Below are positions 1-8,694 of a stretch of DNA of 64,000 bases, piece by piece. The notes beneath the pieces were generated by a model. It saw only the letters and a program-made list of their open reading frames with translations. It ran no database searches and was not told the origin of the DNA. The position numbers and the translations under genes were made by a program. The stretch comes from Galbitalea sp. SE-J8 (GTDB lineage Bacteria > Actinomycetota > Actinomycetes > Actinomycetales > Microbacteriaceae): assembly GCF_030345695.1 (NCBI RefSeq), contig NZ_JAUASV010000001.1:124001-188000 (forward strand), written 5' to 3'. Position 1 is the first letter of the stretch. Every line of letters begins with the position of its first letter.

Positions 1-1283
1 TCGGCCTTCGTCTTCGGCTCGATCGCGACCTCGATGACGGGCTCGGGGAACGTCATCGACTCGAGGATGACCTGCGCGCCCGGGTCGCTCAGGGTGTCAC
101 CGGTGGTGGTGTCCTTGAGGCCGATGACCGCGTAGATGTGACCGGCGGTGACGCCGTCGACCGGGTTCTCCTTGTTGGCGTGCATCTGGAAGATCTTCCC
201 GATGCGCTCCTTCTTGCCCTTCGTCGAGTTGATCACCTGCGCGCCCGAGTCGAGCTTGCCCGAGTAGACGCGGATGTAGGTGAGGCGACCGAAGAACGGG
301 TGCGTCATGATCTTGAACGCGAGCGCGGAGAACGGCTCGTTGGCGTCGGCGTGACGCTCGATGACCTTCTCCTCGTCACGGATGTCGTGGCCCTCGATGG
401 CGGGCATGTCGAGCGGCGACGGCAGGTAGTCCACGACCGCGTCGAGCATGGGCTGCACGCCGCGGTTCTTGAACGCCGACCCGCACAGCACCGGGTAGAG
501 CTCGCTCGCGATCGTCAGCTTGCGGATCGCGGCCTTGATCTCCGCGACCGTGAGCTCCTCGCCGCCGAAGTACTTCTCGAGCAGCACGTCGTCGCTCTCG
601 GCGACGGTCTCGAGCAGCACCTGGCGGTACTCGTTCGCCTTCTCGACGAGGTCGGCGGGGATCTCCTCGATGGCGTACTCGGCGCCCATCTTCACGTCGC
701 CCTTGGCGTCTCCGCGCCAGGTGAGCGCGCGCATCTCGACGAGGTCGACGACGCCCTCGAAGGACGACTCGGCGCCGATCGGCAGCTGGATGACGAGCGG
801 CTTCGCGCCGAGGCGCTTCACGATCGTGTCGACGGTGAAGTAGAAGTCCGCGCCGAGCTTGTCCATCTTGTTGACGAAGCAGATGCGGGGCACGTCGTAC
901 TTGTCGGCCTGACGCCACACGGTCTCCGACTGGGGCTCGACGCCCTCCTTGCCGTCGAAGACGGCGACCGCGCCGTCGAGGACGCGAAGGTTGCGCTCGA
1001 CCTCGACCGTGAAGTCGACGTGACCGGGGGTGTCGATGATGTTGAGCTGGATGTTGTTCCAGAAGCACGTCGTCGCGGCGGACGTGATGGTGATGCCGCG
1101 CTCCTGCTCCTGCGCCATCCAGTCCATCGTCGCGGCACCGTCGTGCACCTCACCGATCTTGTGGGTGATGCCGGTGTAGAACAGGATGCGCTCGGTCGTC
1201 GTGGTCTTGCCGGCATCGATGTGCGCCATGATGCCGAAGTTGCGGACCTTCGTGAGGTCGGTGAGCACGTCTTGGGGTGCCAC
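1..1283 (-). CDS. fusA: Elongation factor G, 3' part cut by window edge
   Basis: Translational GTPase that drives ribosomal translocation and, with RRF, ribosome recycling in the cytoplasm. About 427 residues, the N-terminal 60% of a usual protein of about 700, lie in the window; the rest runs off position 1. The GTPase motifs are intact: P-loop AHIDAGKT (20-27), DTPGH (84-88) and NKMD (138-141), followed by the EF-G-specific insert and the start of domain II. The GTG start at 1283 is chosen because AAGGA lies 6-7 bases upstream and the protein begins [10 protein letters not shown]. It is the third gene of the str operon after rpsL and rpsG, 125 bases behind rpsG, a gap filled by a palindromic element. 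Identity is certain. Confidence 0.97.
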   Translation of the reverse strand, partial: MAPQDVLTDLTKVRNFGIMAHIDAGKTTTTERILFYTGITHKIGEVHDGAATMDWMAQEQERGITITSAATTCFWNNIQLNIIDTPGHVDFTVEVERNLRVLDGAVAVFDGKEGVEPQSETVWRQADKYDVPRICFVNKMDKLGADFYFTVDTIVKRLGAKPLVIQLPIGAESSFEGVVDLVEMRALTWRGDAKGDVKMGAEYAIEEIPADLVEKANEYRQVLLETVAESDDVLLEKYFGGEELTVAEIKAAIRKLTIASELYPVLCGSAFKNRGVQPMLDAVVDYLPSPLDMPAIEGHDIRDEEKVIERHADANEPFSALAFKIMTHPFFGRLTYIRVYSGKLDSGAQVINSTKGKKERIGKIFQMHANKENPVDGVTAGHIYAVIGLKDTTTGDTLSDPGAQVILESMTFPEPVIEVAIEPKTKA

Positions 1284-1308
1284 GGGGTTCCTTATCTGTA
1301 GAACAAGT

Positions 1309-1395
1309 CGCTGGCCGAGCAGCGGCGGAGCCGCGTATCGAAGCCCGGCCGGAGCCGGGCCTCGATACGGCGCTGGCGCGCCTGCTCGGCCAGCG
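1309..1395. repeat. Nested palindromic (REP-like) element between rpsG and fusA
   Basis: Three nested inverted repeats. Outer 14-base arms (cgctggccgagcag, 1309-1322; complement 1382-1395), middle 8-base arms (cgtatcga, 1334-1341; complement 1362-1369), and an inner hairpin gcccggc/gccgggc (1343-1349, 1354-1360). As RNA it would form a long stem between the rpsG stop and the fusA Shine-Dalgarno. No second copy was noticed in the window. It could be a dispersed repeat or an mRNA processing or attenuation structure; the sequence does not decide. Confidence 0.7.
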
Positions 1396-1408
1396 GAGGT
1401 GGTGTGAA

Positions 1409-1879
1409 TTACCAGCGGTAGTGAGCGAACGCGCGGTTCGACTCGGCCATCTTGTGGGTGTCCTCGCGGCGCTTGACCGCGGCGCCGAGACCGTTCGACG
1501 CGTCGAGGATCTCGTTGGTGAGACGCTCGGTCATCGTCTTCTCGCGACGGCCCTTGGCGTACGACGTCAGCCAGCGCAGCGCGAGCGTGTTCGCACGGTG
1601 CGGCTTGACCTCGACGGGCACCTGGTAGGTCGAGCCGCCGACGCGGCGGCTCTTGACCTCGATGGTGGGGCGCACGTTGTCGAGCGCCTTCTTGAGAACC
1701 GTCACGGCATCCTGTCCGGACTTCGACGCGACGCCCTCGAGCGCACCGTAGACGATGCGCTGGGCGAGGTCCTTCTTGCCATCGAGCAGGATCTTGTTGA
1801 CGAGCTGGCTGACGACCGGGGCGTTGTAGACCGGGTCGGCGACGACGGGGCGCTTGGGCGCGGGTCCTTTACGAGGCAT
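1409..1879 (-). CDS. rpsG: 30S ribosomal protein S7
   Basis: Small-subunit protein that nucleates assembly of the 16S rRNA 3' domain and contacts the exit-site tRNA. 156 residues, the usual length, starting [10 protein letters not shown] and ending with the conserved [13 protein letters not shown] tail. The ATG shares one base with the rpsL stop (TAATG), so translation is probably coupled to rpsL. No strong Shine-Dalgarno is visible (AGAAG only), which fits coupling. In some bacteria S7 represses this operon by binding near the rpsL-rpsG junction; the overlap here leaves no intercistronic loop for that, so any autoregulation must work differently (inference). Confidence 0.98.
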   Translation of the reverse strand: MPRKGPAPKRPVVADPVYNAPVVSQLVNKILLDGKKDLAQRIVYGALEGVASKSGQDAVTVLKKALDNVRPTIEVKSRRVGGSTYQVPVEVKPHRANTLALRWLTSYAKGRREKTMTERLTNEILDASNGLGAAVKRREDTHKMAESNRAFAHYRW

Positions 1880-2253
1880 TACTTCTTGTCCAACTTCGCT
1901 CCGTAGCGGCTGCGTGCCTGCTTGCGGTTCTTCACGGCCTGGGTGTCGAGCGCGCCGCGCACGATCTTGTAGCGGACGCCGGGGAGGTCCTTCACACGAC
2001 CGCCGCGCACGAGCACCATCGAGTGCTCCTGCAGGTTGTGGCCCTCGCCCGGGATGTAGGCGGTGACCTCGGTGCCGTTGGACAGCTTCACGCGAGCGAC
2101 CTTGCGCAGGGCCGAGTTCGGCTTCTTCGGGGTCGTCGTGTAGACGCGCGTGCAGACGCCGCGCTGCTGCGGGTTGGCCTTCAGGGCGGGGGCCTTGGTC
2201 TTGTCGACCTTCGGCGCACGTCCCTTCCGCACCAACTGCTGAATGGTGGGCAT
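1879..2253 (-). CDS. rpsL: 30S ribosomal protein S12
   Basis: Decoding-centre protein of the small subunit, 124 residues. The family core is present ([13 protein letters not shown] and [11 protein letters not shown]). Lys43 and Lys88, the positions where substitutions give streptomycin resistance in mycobacteria, are both lysine, so the allele looks wild type. The ATG at 2253 is preceded by AAGGAG at good spacing; a longer in-frame upstream start exists but adds 19 residues foreign to the family and lacks a ribosome site. First gene of the str operon, downstream of a leader of about 260 bases. Confidence 0.98.
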   Translation of the reverse strand: MPTIQQLVRKGRAPKVDKTKAPALKANPQQRGVCTRVYTTTPKKPNSALRKVARVKLSNGTEVTAYIPGEGHNLQEHSMVLVRGGRVKDLPGVRYKIVRGALDTQAVKNRKQARSRYGAKLDKK

Positions 2254-2466
2254 GTTGCTCCTTGTTGTGCTGCACGGTGACAGCGGGGTGATGGTCAGCA
2301 TTCGCCGCATCCGTTGTTACGGGATGTGTCGAGTTCATCTGGACCGGTCGGATCCTGACGGATGATTGACCGGTATGCCGTGGGGGACGCCCGGCGGACG
2401 GCCCTTCTGCGCCTCGCGACGCGGTGCGTCTCGCGACGCAGTGCCGCATCCGTTCACCCGCTGTCG

Positions 2467-2484
2467 GCCCGGATCGCTCCGGGC
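2467..2484 (-). promoter_or_regulatory. Hairpin in the rpsL leader
   Basis: Perfect 7-base stem with a 4-base loop, gcccgga/tccgggc, inside the predicted transcribed leader between the str promoter and rpsL. The rest of 2254-2661 has no convincing gene. It holds only this hairpin, a doubled ctcgcgacgc word near 2415-2442, and the promoter below. A role in leader regulation is possible but unproven. Confidence 0.35.
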
Positions 2485-2520
2485 ATGACAGAGGGCGCGC
2501 AGCGCGCGCACACCTCATCG

Positions 2521-2550
2521 AGGATAGTCGCCCGGCGGCGGGGCGCGCAA
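2521..2550 (-). promoter_or_regulatory. Likely str operon promoter
   Basis: On the minus strand TTGCGC (2550-2545) and TATCCT (2526-2521) are separated by 18 bases, a good match to housekeeping sigma consensus. It would start transcription near 2515, about 260 bases before the rpsL ATG. Confidence 0.5.
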
Positions 2551-2661
2551 ACGAGGTACGGATGCCGTGCTACGCCGACAGCGGACGGCGCTCAGTCGCG
2601 CTGTGCGACACCGCTGCCCGCGACGACGTATCGAGTCGCCGGGCCGGCTCCTTCTTGACGA

Positions 2662-3708
2662 TCAGGCGGGGTTCGCGGCCTCGAACGCGGTGCGCTCGGC
2701 GGCGTTGCGGGCGCGCACGGAGCGGCCGCGGCGGGCGATCACCGCGCCCGCCCACAGCGCGATCTCGCGGGCCAGCAGACCGGCCACGATGCTCGTGGGA
2801 GCCCCGAGCACCGAGGCGTAGGTCAGGTCGGACCGCCACGCGTAGAGCTCGACGAGTCCGACGAGGTAGCCCGAGCCGAAGTAGACGACGACCGCCACCA
2901 CGGCGCTCGCGATGATGTGCGCCCACCAGCTCGCGCGGTTGAGCACGAGCACGCTCGCGATCTGCACGACGACGAAGAGCCCGACGGGGATCCAGTAGCC
3001 GGGGTTGGCGAGCAGGTCCATCGTGGCGACGCCCGTGATCGCCCGGAACACGATGAGCACCGCGAACGCGAACAGCACCGCGTAGAGCACCGCGCCGAGC
3101 ACGGTGATGAGCACTCCGAACGCCCGATTGCCGTGCGGCTTCGGCGGCACCGGACGGTCGCGATACACGACCGCCGGAGCCTCGGATGCGCCGGGCGACC
3201 CGGTCGCATCCGCTCCGGTCGGCGCGGGTCCGATCGGCACCGTCGGCGCCGTCGGCATCGTCGGCGCGGTAGGCGCCGCAGCCGGTGCTCCCGTCGCCGG
3301 TTCTCCCGCCGCCGGATCGCCCGCTGCAGGATGCCCCGTCGCGCGATCCGTCGCTGCGCCCACGGGGTTCGCGTCCGCGGCGGGGTCGGCCGGAGCATCC
3401 GCGGCATCCGCGCCGCCCGCAGCGCCCGCGGCATCCGCAGCACCCTCGGCATCCGCAGCACCCGCGTCCGCGCGTCGCACGACGTACTCGTCCGCGGGCA
3501 GCGTCGGGGGCTTCACCGGGCCGCCGCCGGGCGGGCGCTTCTTCGCCCGGGAGGCGCGCTCGGCCTCGACCTCGCCCGTGAGGATGTACATCGACGGGTC
3601 GCCGGCCGGCAGCTTCTCCGCCGTGGGGACGTCCGCGGGGACCGCCGCGGGGAAGGCCGCGGGGGCGGCCTCGTCGGGCTGTTCGCTGTCCGAGCCGCGG
3701 CGTGCCAT
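2662..3708 (-). CDS. Ala/Pro-rich protein with C-terminal four-helix membrane domain
   Basis: 348 residues of unknown function. The first ~190 are low-complexity and rich in Ala, Pro, Asp and Gly, probably disordered and cytoplasmic. They are followed by four predicted membrane helices (about 195-225, 232-255, 262-290, 300-325) and a short basic tail. I chose the ATG at 3708 because the upstream in-frame extension overlaps pilO and pilN in another frame and is not protein-like. It sits 74 bases behind pilO in the same direction and so may be the last gene of the pilMNO unit. It contains no known catalytic motif. Probable membrane partner of the pilus or an unrelated tail gene. Confidence 0.75.
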   Translation of the reverse strand: MARRGSDSEQPDEAAPAAFPAAVPADVPTAEKLPAGDPSMYILTGEVEAERASRAKKRPPGGGPVKPPTLPADEYVVRRADAGAADAEGAADAAGAAGGADAADAPADPAADANPVGAATDRATGHPAAGDPAAGEPATGAPAAAPTAPTMPTAPTVPIGPAPTGADATGSPGASEAPAVVYRDRPVPPKPHGNRAFGVLITVLGAVLYAVLFAFAVLIVFRAITGVATMDLLANPGYWIPVGLFVVVQIASVLVLNRASWWAHIIASAVVAVVVYFGSGYLVGLVELYAWRSDLTYASVLGAPTSIVAGLLAREIALWAGAVIARRGRSVRARNAAERTAFEAANPA

Positions 3709-3782
3709 GCGTTCAGTGTAGGAGGGCCGCCCGCCGCCCCGGCCGAGAACCCCGGGCCGCGCGGGGCGAGCCGCAGAGCCGG

Positions 3783-4460
3783 TCAGGGCGCCGGCGTGCC
3801 GGACGCGTCGGGCGTGGGCGACTGGGTCGGCGCGGGGCCGCCGACGGCGTCGTCCGGCGCCGTCACCGAGGAGTCGATCTCGACGAAGATGTCGCCCGTG
3901 ACGGTGACCGTGCTGGCGTCGTCGGCGGATGAGATGTTCAGCCCGCCGACGAGGTACAGCCGGTTCGCCTTCTGCAGGTCGCCCATGAGATCGAGCAGGT
4001 CGGGGTAGCTGCCGCTCGCCGACAGCGACACCGGGATCGTGACGAGGGTGCCGTCGGGCAGCGCGCTCGCGCCGTCGCCCGTGGCGGTCGCGTCGCTCGG
4101 GGCGGCGGATGCGGGGGTGAACACGGTCGGCGCGGTCGGCACGAACGACGTCAGCTTCGCGTCGCGCTTGCCGGCGATGTCGTTGAGCTCGGCGAGGAAG
4201 CCCTGGTAGTCGGCGGAGGGCGGGAGCGACTCGCGCAGCTGGTCGAGCTGCGCCGCGACCTGGTCGAGGTTCGCGTAGTCGGCCTTGAGCTTCGCGATGC
4301 GCGCCCGCGCCAGGTCGTTCTGCTGCTCCACGGTCGCGCGCTGGGAGTCGGCCGACGAGATCTCGTCGAGGCGCGGCGAGACGCCGAGGAACCAGCCGAG
4401 CGCGACGACCGCGATGCTCACGAGCACGGCGCCGAGCACCCACAGTCTGTTGCCGATCAC
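3783..4460 (-). CDS. pilO: Type IV pilus inner-membrane accessory protein PilO-like
   Basis: 225 residues with one N-terminal membrane helix (about 7-27), a coiled coil rich in Glu, Gln and Arg (about 30-85) and a C-terminal ferredoxin-like domain that ends in a Pro/Thr/Ser tail. This is the PilO plan; PilO pairs with PilN and carries the signal between the cytoplasmic PilM ring and the pilus. The start overlaps the end of pilN by 4 bases (ATGA). Gram-negative pilO is followed by pilP and pilQ for the outer membrane; both are absent here, as expected in a monoderm. The name rests on layout and position rather than on close similarity. Confidence 0.8.
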   Translation of the reverse strand: MIGNRLWVLGAVLVSIAVVALGWFLGVSPRLDEISSADSQRATVEQQNDLARARIAKLKADYANLDQVAAQLDQLRESLPPSADYQGFLAELNDIAGKRDAKLTSFVPTAPTVFTPASAAPSDATATGDGASALPDGTLVTIPVSLSASGSYPDLLDLMGDLQKANRLYLVGGLNISSADDASTVTVTGDIFVEIDSSVTAPDDAVGGPAPTQSPTPDASGTPAP

Positions 4461-5182
4461 TCGCCGTCTCCCGCCGCGTCAGACCCCGCGTCCCCAGCAG
4501 CACCGTCCCCGCCCGCGCCGGCCGCGGCATCCGTCGGCGCGAAGCGCTTGGACAGCGCGCCGTCGCCGATGTGCACGACGAACGTGGACTGGTAGCCGCC
4601 GTCCACCGTGGCGACGTTCGTCGGCGTGGCGTCGACGAACCCGGGCAGCGTGGACAGCGCCGTGATCCACGCGACGATGTCGGGCACGTCGCCCGTGGTC
4701 GCCGTGAGGGTGACCTCGGCGATGTGCGCGCTGTCGAGCGGCGAGCCGCCCGCGACGATCGGGGTGATGGGCGTCGCCGCGGTGACCGCGACCGACTGCA
4801 GGGTCGCGCCGTCCGGCAGGGTGCCGTCGAGCGCGCGGAGGAAGCTCTTCCAGTCGACGTCGAGCGCCGTCACCGTCGCCTGGTCGGCCTGGATGTCGGC
4901 CACCTTCGACTGCACGGTCGAGATCTGGGCGTACTGGGCCTGCTCCGCGAGAAGCGTCGCGGTCTGGTTCTGCGCGTCGGCGAGCTTCGTCTGCGCGCCC
5001 TGGGCGAGGTACGTCGCGCCGGCGTACCCGCCGGCCACGACGAGCACGATGAGGACGACGAGGGCGATGATGCCGCGTCGCTGGCGGCGGGCGGCGGCCT
5101 CGAGCGCGATCTCGGGCGGCAGCAGCGAGGCGCGCGGCGGTGCGCCGACGAGCACGGGTCCGACCCGCTGCAGGTCGCTCAT
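4457..5182 (-). CDS. pilN: Type IV pilus assembly protein PilN-like
   Basis: 241 residues. A short cytoplasmic N-terminus (about 1-36) contains LPPEI, resembling the conserved N-terminal segment by which PilN docks onto PilM. It is followed by a membrane helix (37-60), a coiled coil (65-105), a globular domain and an Ala/Gly/Asp-rich disordered tail. The gene overlaps pilM by 4 bases upstream and pilO by 4 bases downstream, so the three are translationally coupled. Role: membrane alignment complex of the pilus motor. Confidence 0.85.
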   Translation of the reverse strand: MSDLQRVGPVLVGAPPRASLLPPEIALEAAARRQRRGIIALVVLIVLVVAGGYAGATYLAQGAQTKLADAQNQTATLLAEQAQYAQISTVQSKVADIQADQATVTALDVDWKSFLRALDGTLPDGATLQSVAVTAATPITPIVAGGSPLDSAHIAEVTLTATTGDVPDIVAWITALSTLPGFVDATPTNVATVDGGYQSTFVVHIGDGALSKRFAPTDAAAGAGGDGAAGDAGSDAAGDGE

Positions 5183-6228
5183 GCCGCCTGCCCCACCGCG
5201 AGGCCGAGCGCGACCGTGTGCGACTGCAGCGCGCCGGCCGCCTTCTGCGCCGACTTGGCGACGTCGAAGGTGCTGAGCACGTTCGGCGCCACGACCTGCA
5301 GGCGCATGGTGTCGCCGAGCGACTGGGCGAGGCCGGGCAGCTGCGAGCCGCCCCCCGAGAGCAGGATCGCCTGCAGCGGCTGGCCGGGACGTAGCGTCAC
5401 GTAGTACTGCAGGGTGTTCCGGATGCCGTTGACCAGCTCGTGCACGACCCCGCGGATGACCTCGGCGCCGACGTGCTCGAGCTCGCTCGACGGCGGCGTG
5501 AGCCCGAGGCCGCGGGAGGCCTTGAGCGACTCCGCCTGGGCGGACGAGAGCTCGAGCCGCTGCATGAGCGCGCGCGTGATGTCGTCGCCGCCGCTCGGGA
5601 TCATCCGCACGAACTGGGGCACCCCATCCGCGACGACGACGAGATGGGTGGTCGCCGCTCCGATCTCGACGAGCACGACGGTCGCGCTCGCGATCGGTCC
5701 GCGGGCGAGGGCCCGCACGAGCGCGAACGGCACCAGGTCGACGTTGAGGGCGGTGAGCCCGGCCGTCTGCACGGCTTTGACGTTCGCGAGCACCGACTCC
5801 TTGATGGCGGCGATGAGCATGCCGTTGACGACCGGTCCGTGCTCGCCGGCGCTCTCGGAGATCGGGTAGAAGTCGAGCAGCGCCTCGCCCACCGGCACCG
5901 GCAGCATCTCCTGCACCTGGAACGGCAGCGCCTCACGGATCTGCTGCAGGGTGCCGAGCTTGGGCATCGTGAGGTCGCGCGCGATGACGCGCTGGTTGCC
6001 GACGCCGAGCACGACATCCTTCGACTTGAAGCCGCCCTCGCCCCATAGCTTGCGCACCGCGGATGCCACGGTCTGCAGTTCGCGCACGTCGCCCGCCGCG
6101 ACCGCGCCGTCCGGCAGCGGCACCTCGTGCGCGCGAACGATGGTCGGGCGCGGCTTGTCCGCGTTCTCGAGCTCGACGGCGCGCACCGCGGCGCGACCGA
6201 TGTCGAGTCCGACGATCGTCTTCGGCAT
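5179..6228 (-). CDS. pilM: Type IV pilus actin-like ATPase PilM
   Basis: 349 residues with the actin/FtsA-like ATPase fold: phosphate-1 motif VGLDIGRAAVRAVEL (about 5-20), phosphate-2 region VEIGAATTHLVV (about 190) and adenosine motif LLSGGGSQLPGL (about 290). PilM forms a cytoplasmic ring that binds PilN and connects the assembly ATPases to the membrane platform. The ATG at 6228 has a GGGGGGA ribosome site. First gene of pilMNO; a TAGGCT box lies in the 70-base gap upstream. Confidence 0.93.
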   Translation of the reverse strand: MPKTIVGLDIGRAAVRAVELENADKPRPTIVRAHEVPLPDGAVAAGDVRELQTVASAVRKLWGEGGFKSKDVVLGVGNQRVIARDLTMPKLGTLQQIREALPFQVQEMLPVPVGEALLDFYPISESAGEHGPVVNGMLIAAIKESVLANVKAVQTAGLTALNVDLVPFALVRALARGPIASATVVLVEIGAATTHLVVVADGVPQFVRMIPSGGDDITRALMQRLELSSAQAESLKASRGLGLTPPSSELEHVGAEVIRGVVHELVNGIRNTLQYYVTLRPGQPLQAILLSGGGSQLPGLAQSLGDTMRLQVVAPNVLSTFDVAKSAQKAAGALQSHTVALGLAVGQAA

Positions 6229-6298
6229 TTCTCGCGTCCCCCCGGCTGCTTACCGAAAGCCTACGGGTTGAGCGCGGATGCGGGCGAACGGTCGCTCG

Positions 6299-6814
6299 CT
6301 ACGCCTCCGCGGGCGGGAGGCCGGTGGCGCGCTGCACCAGCCAGGCGACGTCGCGGTCGAGTCCGTCGAGGCGGCGATCGGTCGATTCGAAGCGGGACAC
6401 CATCTCGGTGCGCAGTGCCTCGTTCTGCTGTCGCACGCCGATGATCTGCTCGTGCACGCCGTCGATGCGGGCGTGCACGCCCCGGATCTGGTCCTGCATC
6501 GCATCGAAGCGAGCGTCGATGGTCACGAACCGGGCATCCATCGCCTCGAAGCGAGCGTCGATGGTCACGAACCGGGCATCCATCGCCTCGAACCGAGCGT
6601 CGATCGCCTCGAACCGGGCATCCAGCCCCTCGAACCGAGCGTCGATCCGCTCGAACCGAGCGTCGATCCGCTCGAACCGAGCGTCGATCGTGGTGCGCAG
6701 ACCGTCGATGCTCGTGCGCAGCACGCGCGTGAACGAGGCGGACGTGATGCCGACCACGCTGAACATGACCGCTGCGAACACGCCGATGAGCGTCCACACC
6801 TGCGGTTCGGTCAT
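6299..6814 (-). CDS. Membrane-anchored heptad-repeat coiled-coil protein
   Basis: 171 residues: an N-terminal membrane helix (about 5-28), then nine near-perfect heptads of the type (I/M/L)DARFEx (about 42-105), then a helical tail. It should form one long parallel coiled coil anchored in the membrane. The ATG at 6814 has a strong GGAGGT site. Similar small heptad proteins occur widely without a defined function. It lies just upstream of pilM in the same direction and could be read through into pilMNO, but a separate promoter is as likely. No partner can be named from sequence. Confidence 0.8.
   Translation of the reverse strand: MTEPQVWTLIGVFAAVMFSVVGITSASFTRVLRTSIDGLRTTIDARFERIDARFERIDARFEGLDARFEAIDARFEAMDARFVTIDARFEAMDARFVTIDARFDAMQDQIRGVHARIDGVHEQIIGVRQQNEALRTEMVSRFESTDRRLDGLDRDVAWLVQRATGLPPAEA
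6480..6690. repeat. 21-bp tandem repeats encoding the heptads
   Basis: About nine to ten units of 21 bases, each carrying the word cgagcgtcgat or a close variant. The repeat is a multiple of three, so copy-number change would lengthen or shorten the coiled coil in whole heptads without breaking the frame. Confidence 0.85.
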
Positions 6815-6982
6815 GAGCACCTCCTCATTGTCGCCGGTGGAGGACGAATGTGCCAGGTGCCGACGACACGTGCGGATGCGGTTCCCGCAGCGGTGCGATA
6901 GCGCGGCGGCGGGGCGCGGTGGAGGAGCGGATGCGGTGCCCCCGGCCGTGCACCCCGCCGATACGATCGCGTCGGGGGAATC

Positions 6983-8407
6983 ATGATCGAGCTCGGCCTC
7001 GCGCTGCCTCGGACGGCGGACGGCCGGGTCAACGGCCGTGCGCTCGCGCGCCGGGGCGGGGTGGTGGCATCCGTCGCGCTCGCTCTCATCGGTGCCGTCG
7101 TGGTCGAGCGGGCGGATGCGGGACTGCGCGATCGCTGGCTGCTGGTCGGAATCGCGAGCGCGCTCCCCCTCTACGTGGCCGGGCGCGGCTGGCGGCTGCC
7201 GGTGTGGCTGCACGCGATCGCGGCGGCGCTGCCGGTGACCGTGCTGCTCGCCGGACTGGCCGACGGCACGGACGGCGTGGGCCTCGCGCGGGCGGCCCGC
7301 TACGGCTACGGCGCGGTGCTGCTGCTCGCGGTGGCGGCGTACGCCCGCACGCCGCGACGTCGGCTGGTGCTGGCGGCCGGCGCGGCGCTCGTGGTGCTCG
7401 ACCAGTACACGGTGGGCTGGTTCGCGTGGTGGGGCGGCGGCTCGCCGACGAAGCTCATGCTGGGCAGCTTCTACTGGCACAACCAGTTCGGCGCGTTCTG
7501 TGCGGCGGGTGTGGCGCTCGGGGTGTTCCTCGCGGCGTTCGGCCGGCGCGTCGTCGCCCTGCTCGGGTTCGTCACGGCGGCGTTCGGCATCGTGGGAACG
7601 CTGACCTCCGGTTCCCGCGCGTCCGCGGCCATGGTCCTCGTCGTGCTGGTGATCGCCCTCGCCGCATCCGCGCTGGCGCGGTCGGTGCACGCTGCGCTTC
7701 GCCTCGTCGGCGTAGCGGTTCTCGCGCTGGGCCTGGGGTTCGTCATGACGAGCACACTGTTCTTCCCCGTCGCGAGCACGCCCTGGGCCGCGCTGACAGC
7801 ACGATCCGACGACTGGCAGATGGTCAGCGACACGGGCGCGTTCCGGCTGGACTTCTGGTGGGCGGCGCTGCGGATCGGGGCGTCGCATCCGTTCACGGGC
7901 GTCGGACCCTCGCAGTACGGGGAGCATTCGCTCTGCTATTCGCTCGACGCCTACGCATCGAACCCGCACAATGAGTGGCTGCTCGCCTGGGCCGAGACGG
8001 GCGTGCTCGGCACCGTGCCGCTGCTCGGGGTGCTCGTGGGCACGATCGTGCTCCTCGCGCGCGGCGCACGCGACGGATGGCGCACCCGCTTCGCCGAGGA
8101 CCCCGGCCGGTGGGGCGCGCTCGTCGCGCTCGTGCTGCTGGTGGCGCATGCCGGCATGGACTTCGACTGGGCCTGGGGCAGCCTGCCGGGCATGGCGGGG
8201 CTCGTCGGCGGCATCGCGGCCGCGCCGGTGGTGCTCCCCCGCGCCGGCGCAGCGCGACGGATGCCTCGGCTCGCGGCGATCACGGCGATCGCGCTCGTCG
8301 TGGTGCTGGTCGCGGCGAGCGCGACGGGGCTTCTCGTGGATCCGCGGGCGGCCGATCCCCTGTTGTCGGGCATGGGGTGGTTCACGGGCGCGGTCGACTG
8401 CGGCTGA
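6983..8407 (+). CDS. O-antigen-ligase-like polytopic membrane protein (Wzy_C)
   Basis: 474 residues with about 11-12 hydrophobic segments. The largest external loop (about 255-335) contains GVGPSQY and NPHNEWL, the positions where the Wzy_C family (WaaL, Wzy, PglL/TfpO) keeps its conserved GxG and His-Asn residues. Such enzymes transfer glycans from undecaprenyl-phosphate carriers to a polysaccharide end or to protein. The ATG at 6983 has GGGGGA upstream and a TACGAT -10 box at 6961-6966. It lies inside the pilus locus on the opposite strand, so a pilin glycosyltransferase is tempting but not shown; a cell-wall polysaccharide ligase is equally possible. Confidence 0.8.
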   Translation: MIELGLALPRTADGRVNGRALARRGGVVASVALALIGAVVVERADAGLRDRWLLVGIASALPLYVAGRGWRLPVWLHAIAAALPVTVLLAGLADGTDGVGLARAARYGYGAVLLLAVAAYARTPRRRLVLAAGAALVVLDQYTVGWFAWWGGGSPTKLMLGSFYWHNQFGAFCAAGVALGVFLAAFGRRVVALLGFVTAAFGIVGTLTSGSRASAAMVLVVLVIALAASALARSVHAALRLVGVAVLALGLGFVMTSTLFFPVASTPWAALTARSDDWQMVSDTGAFRLDFWWAALRIGASHPFTGVGPSQYGEHSLCYSLDAYASNPHNEWLLAWAETGVLGTVPLLGVLVGTIVLLARGARDGWRTRFAEDPGRWGALVALVLLVAHAGMDFDWAWGSLPGMAGLVGGIAAAPVVLPRAGAARRMPRLAAITAIALVVVLVAASATGLLVDPRAADPLLSGMGWFTGAVDCG

Positions 8408-8445
8408 CGTTGCGGACAAGGTCGGCGTCGACGGCGCACGCTGTG

Positions 8446-8451
8446 TAGCGT
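8446..8451 (+). promoter_or_regulatory. -10 box of the vapBC promoter
   Basis: TAGCGT matches the actinobacterial TANNNT -10 box, with the vapB ribosome site TAAGGAGGT 8 bases further on. No good -35 is seen. VapBC complexes usually autoregulate at such promoters; no clear operator palindrome is visible here. Confidence 0.4.
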
Positions 8452-8469
8452 GATGTGTAAGGAGGTCCC

Positions 8470-8694
8470 ATGGCTACGAACCTTGCGCTCGACCCGAAGC
8501 TGATCGATGAGGTGCTCGCCTTGAGTGGCGCCCGCACGAAGAAGGCCGCCGTCACGTTGGCGCTCACGGAGTTCATCGCGCGGCGGGCACGAGCAGACAT
8601 CGTGTCCACGTTCGGCACACTGGAATGGGATGACTCGTTCGACTACAAGCGGGATCGTCTGTCGGGCGACCATGAGCCGCATAGCGAGCCCTGA
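8470..8694 (+). CDS. vapB: VapB-family antitoxin
   Basis: 74 residues: an N-terminal part typical of short VapB antitoxins that pair with PIN toxins (LALDPKLIDEVLALSGARTKKAAVTLAL, read as two strands/helices, about 5-35), then a charged C-terminal tail (DDSFDYKRDR) of the kind that fills the toxin active site. It has an excellent ribosome site, TAAGGAGGT, 3 bases from the ATG. The stop overlaps the toxin start by one base (TGATG), so toxin synthesis is probably coupled to antitoxin synthesis. It would bind and neutralise the adjacent VapC and repress the pair. Confidence 0.88.
   Translation: MATNLALDPKLIDEVLALSGARTKKAAVTLALTEFIARRARADIVSTFGTLEWDDSFDYKRDRLSGDHEPHSEP

Noticed and set aside
2254-2661. 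Small coding gene upstream of rpsL
   Set aside because: Open frames here are short, Arg-rich and without ribosome sites; promoter and hairpin explain the stretch better.
6480-6690. Possible CRISPR-like repeat array
   Set aside because: Repeats are contiguous 21-base coding units without unique spacers, and encode protein heptads.
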